Positions 34,845-45,925 of a stretch of 64,000 nucleotides of DNA are shown here, piece after piece. The notes beneath the pieces were generated by a model. It made no database searches. It worked only from the letters and a program-made list of their open reading frames with translations, and had not been told where the DNA came from. The DNA comes from Paracamarosporium sp. OC-R06-R3 (taxonomy: Eukaryota > Ascomycota > Dothideomycetes > Pleosporales > Didymosphaeriaceae), in the NCBI GenBank assembly GCA_019828545.1, contig JACVRA010000286.1, forward strand, positions 1-64,000, read 5' to 3'. Both the position numbers and the translations under genes were made by a program. The stretch's first letter is position 1. Each line of letters starts with the position of its first letter.

Positions 34845-35585
34845 GGTTGTGTGCGCTTTGCTTTATGGTCTTTGTGTCCACTGGAGGATTGACGATGATA
34901 TTGGGATATTGCACGCGTTTTATGCGCCACCTGGGTGACGCGGAGTCACGGGATTTGCTCTCAAAGTCTCCTCTCAGAGCTCAGAGATCCATGTCCGTGC
35001 GCATGGCGTCCACGTTTAGTGACTCAGCCATCAGAGGGAGATGCTTACAAACACGTCCGCGTCTTCTCCGAGGAATACTACACAGCTTGTGTACATTACT
35101 TAAAATATTGTAGTATCTGTAATCATTTTTCTCATGACGAGAAGAGTATGGAACGTGTTTGTGATTCTATGATGCGAGTCGTATCTATACGAGAGTCCCA
35201 AATCTCATGCTCTGATGAGGGCGGCTGCTTGGAGCATTGCAATCTGCGTTCATACGTCGCTGTATCTCGCAAGGGCTCGAGACGTATCCAGAGCAAGCAA
35301 AGTTCGGCGCCACCGTGTATAGCCCTTATCCCCCGTCGAAACGCCGTGCTTACCGTGTATAAACAAACGATTTTCAGAGCTAGACGGATGGCACTGAGAT
35401 CAAAGCAGGACAGGGACAACGGGAAGAGAGTTGCTGCTACAAGCGCCATCCGCATCGTGATCGCCACAGAATAAAAGGACTCGACAATACTACAGCCTTT
35501 CGCCCAGAAACTGTAAATATTGCGTGCTCCGGCGCAGCTACAGCCAGTCTCGCAGAAGCATGTGTATGTACACTATCTTCCCTTA
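34845..35585. other. Intergenic, alkyltransferase promoter and PIG-S terminator
   Basis: 741 bp. Open frames on both strands (for example 34935-35474) are not ATG-supported and show no motif. Confidence 0.45.
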
Positions 35586-37316
35586 TCAGCGTCTCTTCAA
35601 AGCAGCAATTCCGGTCTTCAACTCCTTGAGAGCAGCCATGACAAGAGGAACAGCTACTGGACCGAGAAGAGGTAGATAGACGGCAACTTTATGCTCGTCT
35701 GGGAAATAGACTTGGCCCACCATTGTGCGCTCAAAGAAGGCTTTCTCGGCCTCCCCATCTGCAATCCTCGCGTTCTCCAAAGCATCTTGGAAACGACCCT
35801 CTCGCAAGTAGTCACACGCTTGACCAACGTGGGCCAAGGAGAGATCAACGGATTTGGCAACAGAGTCTGGCACTGGAATGGATGGCATTTTCTGATAAAC
35901 CTGCGCAAGAGCGCCTAGTGTGGAAGAGGCTGAGAATATGAGCGATGCCGCATGAACACGTGTCAATGTGGAAATTCGGATAGGTAATGAAGCTGGAGTT
36001 TGGGGCAAGCCAAGAAGGGAGCCCAGTTGAGTTGAGAAAACTTGCATGGTTGGTACGAGGGCTTCTTTCGTTAAGGTGGGGGACGTGGTTTCAGGAGACT
36101 GAGGATTCAGAATCATAACGCCGCCCCATTGAGGCACCAGCCAACTATTCTCTTTGCTTCCCTGAACGAGCAATGGAGACTGTGCTTCGTCTGGAACATA
36201 CAGAGCAAAGTTGATCGTGGGACCTTTCCCGATACTAGGGCTAAGAGGCCATTCGGCAGCGTTGATAAAACCACTCAGGTCTTCTTTAAAAATGGTCCAC
36301 GCTTTGGCATTACCATCGTATTCGGGTTGTCGGATGGAAGGCGAGAAACTGGCATAGAGTTGGACTTGGGTATCAATGGTGAAGTTGCTAATAGATGAGA
36401 AAGATTCCAGGATAGGGGCCATGTACTGGCGCAAGGCGGCTTCGATGTCCCAGGCTGACGGAGTCGATGTGGGCGTGAATAAGGAGAAGGTTAGGTGGTA
36501 GGTGGGTGCGTATTTGAACGCGCGTGCTGAATGACGCTGGAGTTGCTTTACGACATCCGGGGACAGCAATCTGCTATGAGCTCCCTGGTCTCCAGCTTCT
36601 CCAAAGAGCAGATTAGCCAATTGTGCTTGTTCCTCTGCAAATATCTGATGTAACTCTTGGGCAAGATAGGTTGCGAGCGGCGAGCTGCTTGACGAGGGCG
36701 AGGGTATCTGGCTGGACGAATAGTACACATCGAGAGTGGCCGAGTATGGTTGCAGTTTTGAGCGAGGCGTGACGCCTGTTTCCACTGGGATCAAGCGGAC
36801 AGACAGAGCAACCTCGCCGGCCTGGTCTGCTAGGCTGGTGCCGTCGGCGATGACCTGTTGCGAGGCATTGGCGGGCGCAGGCGATTCAGCAAGCGTGAGG
36901 CGCAGTTGGTGGGCAGGAAAGTCGTTCAGGTCGTCGAGGACGTGCTGTGTAGTACGGAGCAGGTGGTGCGCTTCGTGGGGAGGCAGCGGGGCGTCTACTG
37001 CAGCGATGAGGGGAAAGACGGGCCTGCAGACCTGTACATTCGTCAGCGAAAGATGCCCACCTTGCATGGCCGGGGATGCTTCTACCTTCGCATTGGCCCA
37101 AGCGGACATGTCCTGCAGCGGAAGGTCGGCGCGATATATGGCTGTTGTCTTCCACCATACTGGTAGACCTAGAAAGGCGACGACAGCCCAAAAAGAGGCT
37201 ATCACTGCACGCCGCAGCCAGAGACTCTGCTGCGTTTCCGGAGGTGGCTGCTTTTGCCCTTCATTCCCGCTGCGGCTCATAGTCGCTGTCTCTGGTGGCC
37301 GCGTGCTTTGCGCCAT
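35586..37316 (-). CDS. GPI17: GPI transamidase subunit PIG-S / Gpi17
   Basis: A single exon of 576 aa. PIG-S is a subunit of the ER GPI transamidase, which attaches GPI anchors to proteins. An N-terminal membrane segment (AVIASFWAVVAFLGLPVWW, near residues 36-54) is followed by KTTAIYRADLP, the PIG-S signature. The lumenal domain carries YLAQELHQIFAEEQ, AFKYAPTYHLTFSLF and WGGVMILNPQ. A second hydrophobic segment lies near the C-terminus (VYLPLLGPVAVPLVMAAL), ending in LKRR. This gives the two-span topology of the family. The length is typical (about 530-580 aa). The start is the ATG at 37316; upstream the frame continues but lacks another ATG. A foldback repeat sits about 160 bp upstream. 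Confidence 0.92.
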   Translation of the reverse strand: MAQSTRPPETATMSRSGNEGQKQPPPETQQSLWLRRAVIASFWAVVAFLGLPVWWKTTAIYRADLPLQDMSAWANAKVEASPAMQGGHLSLTNVQVCRPVFPLIAAVDAPLPPHEAHHLLRTTQHVLDDLNDFPAHQLRLTLAESPAPANASQQVIADGTSLADQAGEVALSVRLIPVETGVTPRSKLQPYSATLDVYYSSSQIPSPSSSSSPLATYLAQELHQIFAEEQAQLANLLFGEAGDQGAHSRLLSPDVVKQLQRHSARAFKYAPTYHLTFSLFTPTSTPSAWDIEAALRQYMAPILESFSSISNFTIDTQVQLYASFSPSIRQPEYDGNAKAWTIFKEDLSGFINAAEWPLSPSIGKGPTINFALYVPDEAQSPLLVQGSKENSWLVPQWGGVMILNPQSPETTSPTLTKEALVPTMQVFSTQLGSLLGLPQTPASLPIRISTLTRVHAASLIFSASSTLGALAQVYQKMPSIPVPDSVAKSVDLSLAHVGQACDYLREGRFQDALENARIADGEAEKAFFERTMVGQVYFPDEHKVAVYLPLLGPVAVPLVMAALKELKTGIAALKRR

Positions 37317-37733
37317 GCTGTCATGAGTTAAGGTGTACGGGGCGTTAGTCCGCAACTCTGGCACCGAGGGTCTTCGCGTTGTCACGTGTCGCACGCTACC
37401 CCAGCTCTCCTGGGCTCGGGGGCCACAACACTGTAAATCGCCCAAAACTAGCGTTACTAGAGATAAGAGCTAGTGTCGTACTACGGAGGAGCTCGCTTTT
37501 ATTGACTACACAGTCACAACGCTGAGGCCACTCAGGCTGGATAGTCGATAAAAACGAGTCGTATTCAACTTCGACTTGAACCGCTTCAAAGGGTTTTTTA
37601 CAACCATGTTACGACACAACATGGCAATATCATTGAGCTGGACTCTCACATTTACACGATGTGCATAATTGCTTGATTAATCTCATTTCATCATTTCCAA
37701 TACCTCACTACTACCAAATGTTCGCCTGCGCAT
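37317..37733. other. Intergenic, PIG-S promoter and MFS terminator
   Basis: 417 bp. Includes the foldback repeat copy at 37475-37570 within the PIG-S upstream region. Confidence 0.5.
37475..37570 (+). repeat. Foldback (MITE-like) repeat, near-complete copy
   Basis: Left arm GGAGGAGCTCGCTTTTATTG, then ACTACACAGTCAC, a centre GCTGAGGCCACTCAGGC, and a right arm GGATAGTCGATAAAAACGAG. The arms are inverted complements and the centre is itself palindromic, so the whole can form one hairpin. The right end lacks the CTCCTT seen in other copies. Confidence 0.8.
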
Positions 37734-39617
37734 CTAGTACATATACCTAAAGGTTGGGTTCTCCTTGTCGGTCAAGTCGTCGAACGCATGCACAAGGTGG
37801 TCATCGTTCGCCTCGGCTATCTGCGCGGCTACTTTGTCCTTCTTACTATTGCGGATCATAAAGTTAAATCGCAGAAACGCGATCACAATGACGAGCAATA
37901 CGTAACAGCCCATATGGGTCGAGAAAGCGATGAAGTAGCGAGGTGCGTCTCGCGTCAGGAAAACCTGGGGGCCGATGGCATTCCCAACGCACCAAGCGAT
38001 GAAATTCATGGCCACGACGGTTGCTTTCTTGGTCTGGCCAGCAACGTTGCGAGAAAGAAGCGCCATGGAGAGCGTCTGTGCGGCCCAGAAGGAGAGTACG
38101 ATGTAGTAGCTGAGGAGAAGCCCAACCTGAGTGGCCTTGTTGTGAAGTTTGACCGTCATCAGTACAATCGTACCGACGAATGACCTAAATCTTGTCAGCA
38201 ACGAGTTCTCTTCAAGAACTGAGCGTCAATCATACGGTATAACGTAAACAGCCATGACAATCAAATTCTGTTGGGTCTTGTTTGCGAGCCAGGTGGCGGA
38301 GATGAGCGTGATTATGATGACTGCACCAAGGACCATGGCGAGGAGTTGTGTCTCCAATACGGAAAATTTGAAGCCGTTGATGATGATGTTGGCAAAGCCA
38401 CCAAGGCCTGACGGTGTCAGTCGGAGATACTATAGAAGCTCGCAAAAAGAGTTTAATTACCAGATGTCGGAAGGGTAGTGCAGATAGCAATGAGGCAGTA
38501 GCACCAAGACTGAGGGTCAAGGAATGCTTCCTTCATCTGATATGCACGGAACTTCTTGTTCTGGAGACCAGTTTGATTCGAGCGAACCCGTTCGATCATG
38601 AGTTTCTTATCTTCTTCGGAGAAGCACTTTGCACGCATAGGACTGTCTAGGAGAAGGTTAGCATCAAGATTGTTTGGTCCTAAATTGAGTGGCACTGACC
38701 AGGAAGCCACCAGGTGACGAAGATTCCCCAGAAGAAGGAGAGGATACCATATGTCATGAATATGGCTTGCCACGACTTCAAAGGTGAGGGCGGAGATTTG
38801 ATGAGACTGAAGCAGTAGGCGAGCAGACCACCAACGATTTGCTGCATACCATTCATCATGTACCAGTATGTCACAATCTGAGCCTGCTCTTCTCGCTTAT
38901 ACCACATAGAACTGAGGATCAAAAAAGTTGGTTGGCAGACTGCCTCGAAGATACCGAGAAGTGTTCTAACGGCGACCAAGGCGGGGAAACTCGAGCAAGC
39001 GGCGTGAAGAGCGAGAACAGCGGACCAGGCCATGACTAAAGAAGAAGTATAAGTCAGTACAAACGTTCATCGTGGGACAAGTAGTACGCTGCCGCAACGG
39101 TGAACACATACTATTAAAACCCAGGTATTTTGCGATAGGAACCCGTTGGATCAGCCAATTTGTCGGAAATTCGACGATCAAGACAGCAATGTAGATACAC
39201 GTGGTGAGCCAAGCAAACTGGATATTGTCAGCATTTGCATCAGGTTTTTCAGACGGCTCAGAATGTGCATACCTTGCTGTTATCCAACAAGACTGGGATA
39301 TCTTTGCGGAGGCCCATAATACTAGCGAACGACATTGTCCCCTTATCCAATGCTTGCAAAAAGTACGTGAAAACCATGATTGGAAGCACGCGCTTGTCAA
39401 TCATTTTTTTCAGTCTCCTGTTCTCCTCTGGCGAGATCTCGACAGCCACAGCATTTGCATACTTGGCTAGTTCGTCGTCGACACGGTCGTAGTTCATGTG
39501 CTCGCCTTTCTCATCAGTCGACATCACGCGCTCGACTTTTGCAATATCATGTTTTACTCCATGATCGCGAGTGACTTCGGGTGTGGCGTCTACATCACCA
39601 TGCACTGACTTGACCAT
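37734..39617 (-). CDS. MFS permease of the anion:cation symporter (Dal5/allantoate-like) family
   Basis: Six exons: 39617-39273, 39217-39112, 39035-38700, 38646-38461, 38407-38236 and 38184-37734. Phases close to 531 aa. It is a 12-helix plasma-membrane transporter. Family marks are FTYFLQALDKGTMSFASIMG in helix 1, FPTNWLIQRVPIAKYLG (the TNxLxxR-K signature after helix 2), LLGIFEAVCQPTFLILSSMWY in helix 4, and YRxEEQ-like KREEQAQIVTYWYM. The loop between halves holds SEEDKKLMIERVRSNQTGLQ. The C-terminal half includes LGGFANIIINGF and NVAGQTKKATVVAMNFIAWC. Substrates of this family are organic anions such as allantoate, nicotinate or other carboxylates; the actual one cannot be read from sequence. 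It is divergent from the GH105 gene. Confidence 0.92.
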
Positions 39618-40543
39618 GGTGGCGGTATTGACAATGGAGGAAGCGGTGAAGAGAAGATGTTGGGGAGAGAAAAGACCAGAATTCACAGGGCGATTGAGGA
39701 AGTGGAGCCAGCGTCTAAGTACTGTCTGCTCTCCCTCCCCGGGAAAATTGACCTACCCTAGCACTACGGGCATGCTACCCATTCGGGGCAACACCAACCG
39801 TACGACTCACGCTCACCGCGACCGGGGTCCCGTCTGTATAGGGTTTAATGGTCTGTGGAGGCGTCCTGCGAGCCTTACCATTGAGGGTCGCCCCCGGACA
39901 AAGTTCTCCACACAACTTAAGCCCCCGACTCAGGTTGTGGAGGTGGAGCTGGGGCGGCGCAATCAGGCGCTGCGGAGAAGATATCCGTGCGCGACCCATC
40001 GCCACCTTGGCACGGCGCAGCCGGGTGAATATGCGCCGAAACGATAGTGACGGCTGGTGGAATATTTCCTCCGGGGGCTTGATGAGGATTCTCACGTGCA
40101 TGCCTTCGCGTTATTCGACCAAGTCATACGGCGTGCCAGGTGCCCGGATTCACATCCTTGTATCTCTAACATCAGGAACAGGTGTCTACGAAATGTCGGA
40201 ACATCTGTTGACGCGGGAACGGATATTAACTAGGGTAGCATAGACATAAAATATCCCACTTTTCCACGTGCGACTGATCGTGGAGCCTCGGGTCAAGATG
40301 TAACGACAGTCGGTGCATTGCAAACCGATCCTAGCTCAGCAGTAACGTCTACAATTTGCTTTCGCGCATCTCAAGCTTGACCAAAACATCCTTCCTTTGC
40401 ATTTTTATTCTTCGTTCATACGCTTCTTCGGACATTCGAGCGAAAGGCCAATTGCACCCAGCGATAATTCGGCACAGTCACGCACGCAAGATTTTGTGAA
40501 TTGCGGGGTAGTCACTTGCAATTTGCGAACGAAATCGCCAAAT
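39618..40543. promoter_or_regulatory. Divergent promoter region between the MFS permease and GH105 genes
   Basis: 926 bp between two head-to-head starts. No coding sequence supported. May allow co-regulation of the pair. Confidence 0.4.
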
Positions 40544-41677
40544 ATGTCGACACTCACGATACACGGTCTAAAATCTGATCAAATCCACTCCGCAATCCAG
40601 CTACTCACGCACAATCTGATCAATATCCATGATACAACCGGCGAATTTCTCCTAAAACTTGAAGATGGGCGCGTGATTGACACCAAGGGATGGGATGGAT
40701 GGGAATGGACGCACGGCATCGGCCTTTATGGCCTTTGGCACTACTACACACTCACGGGCTCGCAAGCCACTAAGGATATCATGCTTGGGTGGTTCCAGAA
40801 ACAACTAGCCAAGGGAACGACAAAAAACATCAACACTATGAGTCCATTCCTGACGCTCGCGTATTTGTATGAAGATACTGGAGATCGGACGTATCTACCA
40901 TGGCTCGACACGTGGGCAGAGTGGCTGATGCACGGCTTGCCAAAGACCAAGTATGGAGGATTCCAACACGAAACATATAATTCCTTTAATAAAGACGAGC
41001 TGTGGGATGATACCCTGATGATGAGCGCTCTCCCACTTGCCAAGATAGGACTCACGTTGAACCGTCCAGAGTACGTGGAGGAAGCTAAAAGGCAGTTCGT
41101 GCTGCATTGTCAATACCTGTTCGACACTTCGACGGGTCTGTTCTTCCATGGATGGAAATGGGAAGAGGGCAAAGATGGCAGCGTTGGACACAATTTTGCC
41201 AGAGCCAGATGGGCTCGTGGCAACTCCTGGCTCACAATCGTCTTACCGGAATTTGTCGAATTGCTACACCTTCAGCCAGGTGATCCACTCCGGCAGTTCC
41301 TACTTAGTATCTTTGAGGCGCAATGCAAAGCTCTTGCCAAGCTACAAGGAGAGAACGGCATGTGGCGGACGTTGCTCGACATTTCCGTTGAGGATGGAAG
41401 CTATGAAGAAGCATCAGCTACTGCTGGCTTCGCATATGGTATGTTAAAGGGTGTAAGGAAGGGATACATTGGCAAAGAATACCTAGAGCCTGCTGTCAAG
41501 GCAGTCAAAGCTGTGCTGGGTAAGATCAACCCTGAAGGGGAGCTGCTTGAGGTGAGCTTTGGCACTGCAATGGGCCCATCACTGGATTTTTATAAGAAAA
41601 TCCCAATAACCTCTATGCCCTATGGCCAAGCTATGGCAATAATGGCGCTCGGAGAGTTTCTTCGTACATTTATTTAG
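40544..41677 (+). CDS. GH105 family unsaturated glucuronyl/rhamnogalacturonyl hydrolase (YteR-like)
   Basis: A single exon of 377 aa. GH105 enzymes remove the unsaturated uronic acid that lyases leave at the end of pectin or other polyuronate fragments. It is an (alpha/alpha)6-barrel. Visible motifs are WEWTHGIGLYGLWHYY, HETYNSFNKDELWDDTLMM with the expected catalytic Asp in the WDDTLMM segment, FFHGWKWEEG, FARARWARGNSWLTIVLPE and EEASATAGFAYGMLKG. No signal peptide is visible, so the enzyme is likely intracellular, acting on imported oligosaccharides. That fits the divergent permease neighbour, although the permease class usually carries organic anions. The start is the ATG at 40544, the first in frame. 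Confidence 0.92.
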   Translation: MSTLTIHGLKSDQIHSAIQLLTHNLINIHDTTGEFLLKLEDGRVIDTKGWDGWEWTHGIGLYGLWHYYTLTGSQATKDIMLGWFQKQLAKGTTKNINTMSPFLTLAYLYEDTGDRTYLPWLDTWAEWLMHGLPKTKYGGFQHETYNSFNKDELWDDTLMMSALPLAKIGLTLNRPEYVEEAKRQFVLHCQYLFDTSTGLFFHGWKWEEGKDGSVGHNFARARWARGNSWLTIVLPEFVELLHLQPGDPLRQFLLSIFEAQCKALAKLQGENGMWRTLLDISVEDGSYEEASATAGFAYGMLKGVRKGYIGKEYLEPAVKAVKAVLGKINPEGELLEVSFGTAMGPSLDFYKKIPITSMPYGQAMAIMALGEFLRTFI

Positions 41678-43208
41678 AGGTATTACTACCAAAAAATACA
41701 AAAATATCGTCTGAAATGCTTGTGTATGGACTGGCACCCTCGACAACAAGAAAACAAGTGCTATACCATGGTAAATAAGCCGTGCGTTTTGCGTTCTTTA
41801 AGATCTAGATCGTTTTTCGCATATATTTTTCGTGTGGGTGGACAAATGCCGCCCGAAATGTGCGAAGCCGTGAAAACAGCCGGCACGTGACCCAAAACGA
41901 TATTATGAAGAATTAACGACAACCATATACGGATGGAAATTGAAGTCATCTTATAATTATTCATCCCATAGTCTTGCTACGCTCGCAACAAAGCTCAACG
42001 GAAGGAATCGGGGACGAAATAAAATGAAGCCACCTTTCCATCTTATTTCAGAAGAGGATTGATTGAGGCACTGATATCATAAGGAGCCATCAGTTAATAT
42101 ATATATAGGTGGTTAGGAGAGACGTGATTAAGCTCCCATCTCAGATCGCCACGCATTTAGCTACCACCGAAATTTCTAGACTGAAGAGCTCCTCGCTCTA
42201 TTCGAGGAACAAGCGTCGTCTACAGTATCTTTCCCTAAACGTAATGCAATCCGAGTGTAAGCTCAAGATTCTGCACAGCCTCAACCATTCGAGATCTTCA
42301 GCCCACACAGATCGCTCAACTCTTCACTTGATAGCCGACTTTTCAATGACGGACAAAAACATGTCTAATCAAATTTATTACTAATTTTTGTGCTTAGACT
42401 TTACAGGGGAGCTCGTTTTTACTGACTATCCGGTCACAGTGCTGAGACCACTCAGGCTGAATAGTTAATAAAAACGGGCTCCTTCGTACGACGTTGAACT
42501 TTTGTCTAACCCCGCCCCCAAAGTTGTCCAATCAACCGCCTGCTCAAAAGAGCATTTTGACTTCCTTATCTAACGTCCTGATTACAAGGATGAACCATAG
42601 TGGAAACTATTCATGGCGTTCCTCGAGTACCAAAAGCGCCATTCGTTAGCCACCGAGGATATTCCTGAATTCTACGAGGACATAAACCGGAAAGTTGTAG
42701 TAACTCCGCACTCGGTACACGCTTATATATATGCTAGTCTATCTAGATGCATCTGGTGATAGAGAATACCAAGTTCGCGAGTACATGTCCCCTTAACCTA
42801 GCCAGCTTCAACGGCGCTCTAATTTCCTATTCTAGACGCTTCAATCGGTTGCTTAACTCCGAAAAAGAGCGCTAAAATCTTGAAAATTATTGATACTATG
42901 TGTGCGTGCTAATCTACCAAAAGTTCTTTGACTTCGTAGACCTGTTCACGAAAGGTAAAATCTCCACTGTAGACGTTTGCGTTGCTCACCAAGCCAGCGG
43001 CGTCGCTCGCGGTTCTTCCACGCCCGACTAGAGGTTACCGTTTTCTTGTATATTGTTGTCTTGCTCAGAGAGAGGCTCAAAGACTACACCGGCCGATACC
43101 ATTACTGGTACCATGAAGATGATGTCGACTCGAGTGGGGTGCAAGACCGGGACACTCTTGACACGCTCAAAGAGTTGTCTCTCTACAGCACAACGAACTC
43201 TCCGGTGC
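41678..43208. other. AT-rich gene-poor stretch with degenerate coding-like fragments and a repeat
   Basis: 1.53 kb. Holds the foldback repeat at 42406-42489. A 42613-42759 fragment reads MAFLEYQKRHSLATEDIPEF before stopping, and 42977-43249 is open without an ATG. Neither has a recognised motif. It looks like decayed sequence rather than a gene. Confidence 0.5.
42406..42489 (+). repeat. Foldback (MITE-like) repeat, most complete copy
   Basis: Left arm GAGCTCGTTTTTACTGACTA and right arm TAGTTAATAAAAACGGGCTC are inverted complements with few mismatches. The centre is GCTGAGACCACTCAGGC. The right end continues CTTCGTACGAC, which matches in reverse the GTCGTAC left end of the 37.5-kb copy. About 84 bp, non-coding. 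Confidence 0.82.
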
Positions 43209-44755
43209 TTATAAAGTACCTAGCTGGCCCTTGGGCACAAACTGAGTAAGGAACTCATCCTCGTAAAGGTCCTGGGCTGACGGCCTCTCTTCCGGAAGCC
43301 AGCGCAAAATTTTACGCGCGAGGGCGAGGAGCAGTTCCTTGTCCTTGCCCTCCAGTCGTGTCTCACGCGACTCAAGAGTCTGGTCGGGAATCGGTGTAGC
43401 AGCAATCCAGTTGCCTTTGATCGTTAATAAAGGCCATTCCAAGAGATGTAGAGGCCAGGGGTCATTACCTTCTGAGTTCCAGTACTGCCGACATCGATCG
43501 CTGCGCTGTAGAAACTGCTTCGGCGGGGGTCCCATAAGGGAGACCATCTCGGCAAAATGGAGCTCATCATTCAGATGGCCGTCCTTGACGGCAGAAAAGA
43601 GATTGCCGCCTTCGAACAGGCTCCAAATCTACAGATGTGTCAAAAATGACGTATGGAATGAATCTTGGGGCGTCGTGATACGTACCATGACACCAACAGA
43701 CCATATATCTATCTTCGAGTCCCACTCTATACCAGTGATGATCTCAGGCGCTCGAAAAACCCCGGGCATGACGTCGCCAGAGTACTTCTGTCCTGGATCT
43801 CCTAAGCGAGCAGCGCCGAAATCAGTAATAACTGGCGGATCGTAGGTTGTTGGCATGGTATAAGAAAGATAGATGGTGCGGTCAGCTAAAACCTTACGCG
43901 GCGATGGGCTGGCTAGTTCGGCCTGCTCGACTTTAGATATTGCGACAACGCCGGTCCCGACTAGGATGTTGTTGGGCGATAGGTCTAGGATACTTCTTAG
44001 CTACATGCCGCGGTGTACCTAGGAACGGGGACAAACCTGTATGCACCACCCCCGCCTGATGCAAGAAGTCCAGGCCCGTTATAATCAAGAATAAGGATTT
44101 CTGCAAGAGTGTCTTTTCAAGAGCCCTGTCATTGAACAGATCTCGTAAATTGGTCAGGGTTACGCCTAGTGTCGGGAAAACCAAGCATTGGTGAGATCCA
44201 TGATGGCTTCTGATATGGAAGTCGTCCAGCGATACACGCAGCCTTTCCTTGCCAGGGTGCTCCGCTTCAATGGACTTGATATGGCGAGAAATGGCTAATT
44301 CCTGCGTGTCATCTTCTCAGGCGATGCAGACTTTGAGAGTGGCCAGGGCGTTTTCACTCGCTTGTAATTAGCAGGATGCCACGGGTATACGAGATAAGGA
44401 AGGTGACTTACTCCAGATTCCGGCAAAGCCAGACGGTAGAGGTCGTGCCAAAGCCCAGTTTTGCGACAACCTGATACCTCGACTCGAAGACCTCGCCCAA
44501 TCGAACGGGATAGTACTTTTCGGCTTTGTAGCCAACGAGTCTCTCCTCCTCGAACTTCTCATGCGTTGGGAGGGTGGGAAAACCTTCACCCGGAAAGGTG
44601 CGAGGTTGAATAGACATCCTCCGTGTGGAGCTGGCCATCCGCACTTGATCAAGTCGCCTAGTGAGTCGAGGAGTAATCAGATAGCTCCAGGGTACGTTTG
44701 GAGACCAGGAATGTAGTTGCGCTCTAGTTATACGTGGAAAGGCCAACACCATCAT
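43209..44755 (-). pseudogene. SRPK-like serine/threonine protein kinase gene with an internal stop
   Basis: Exons 44755-44412, 44356-44037, 43984-43686 and 43628-43209 close in phase (461 codons). They spell a kinase of the fungal SRPK-like group: [20 protein letters not shown], glycine loop [15 protein letters not shown]-lysine in ALATLKVC, catalytic loop [15 protein letters not shown] as ITDFGAARLG, MPGVFRAPEIITG, and WDSKIDIWSVGVM. An in-frame TGA at 44319-44317 follows LKVCIA and would cut the protein at about 126 residues. A single C-to-T change from CGA would explain it. All catalytic residues are otherwise intact, so the loss looks recent, or it is a sequencing or assembly error. Skipping the stop needs an implausible 30-nt intron (AAA|GTCTGC to CACGCAG). 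Confidence 0.72.
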
Positions 44756-45598
44756 CGTTATGGTTAGAAAGGCATGCAGAAGATAGGAAGAGCGAGAGGA
44801 CTGAATAGTCCTACCTCAGCTTACCGTAGACAGCTAGCCAGTCTTGGCTGTGTCTTAATTAGGTGGACTCGAGGCCACGAGAGAGACAGTCTCTGTACTA
44901 CAAAGCTATCCAAACATGTCTAGTAAACTGTAGCACAACAAGGACGCAGCAAAGGATCTCTCGTGTGGTATTCATGTAATTCTTAGTCACTATTGGAAGG
45001 TCGAGCATAGAGACGGTAATCTATGAGCTTTCGACAAGCCTGCCGATGAACCCGGTCATGACTTGGTCTCATCAACACGATGTCAGCACATACGGATACA
45101 TGCATGGGTCAAGCTCACACAACCGGAGCTACCCAGGTGCTGGCTGGTCAACGCTCTCAGCCGCTCAAAGAGAGTAAGTTTAGTACAATTGCACCATGCA
45201 CTACCTCAAAGCATACACGGTAGCCCATGTTGCTAGAGCATTCGACGATGTTTTGCTTTGTCTCTACCTCAGGTATACAGCCTTATACAGCTTAGCTCTC
45301 TGGTAAACGGACGCTAACTGTATTTGCAAGGGCGCAGAAATCAGACTGTGCAGCCTAGAGAAATTCAACATTGCGGGGCGTCGCGGGTGCAGCAGCGGAG
45401 GGCGGTGCATCAGGCAGAATCGCAATGGATCGATCAGTCAACAGGGCTGTCCGCAGGCGTAGAAGGACGGGTAATCGATAGAGGCTGTGAAGGGCGGGCG
45501 GTTGCTGGGGTCGAGTCGCAATCTGGGGCGGTGAAGGCGGTGCGGGGGCGTGATTGGCTCTCCGGTCGTTGTTTCTACGCGATTCTGCCGGCCTGCTA

Positions 45599-45632
45599 GA
45601 AGATTCTCGAGCTCCACCACAGCCGTATATAT
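45599..45632 (+). promoter_or_regulatory. Heat-shock element and TATA box of the HSP90 promoter
   Basis: 45599-45611 reads GAAGATTCTCGAG, that is GAA-nn-TTC-nn-GAg, alternating HSF1 half-sites with the third imperfect. TATATAT follows at 45626-45632, 15 bp downstream. Such spacing is typical of heat-inducible chaperone genes. Confidence 0.75.
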
Positions 45633-45780
45633 GTCCAGGCCTGCAATTCTGCCTTTGCCTGTCCTTCATCTTCTCTGAACTGCTCATTGAGACCCGCTGC
45701 AGACGTCTCTGCCCACCACTTACCACCCACCACACGCACGGCTTTTTTCAAAGCTACAGGGTCACCTATAATCTCATTCT

Positions 45781-45925
45781 GTAAGTGCCTACGCACCTCT
45801 CTACCGCATCGGTGCCCGCGCCTTCGAGCCACCACCCCACCAGGTTGAAAATCTCTTCCCTTCGACCTCAGCCATCGCTCTTGCCATCGTCGGCTGCATC
45901 TGCACTTTGTCTGACTCATCGACAG
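45781..45925 (+). other. Probable 5' leader intron of HSP90
   Basis: GTAAGT at 45781 and ATCGACAG ending at 45925, with CTGAC as branch site. It sits between the TATA region and the ATG at 45955. Confidence 0.6.

Noticed and set aside
42977..43249. Open frame between the repeat and the kinase
   Set aside because: No ATG start, no motif; overlaps the 3' end of the kinase on the other strand. More likely decayed sequence.
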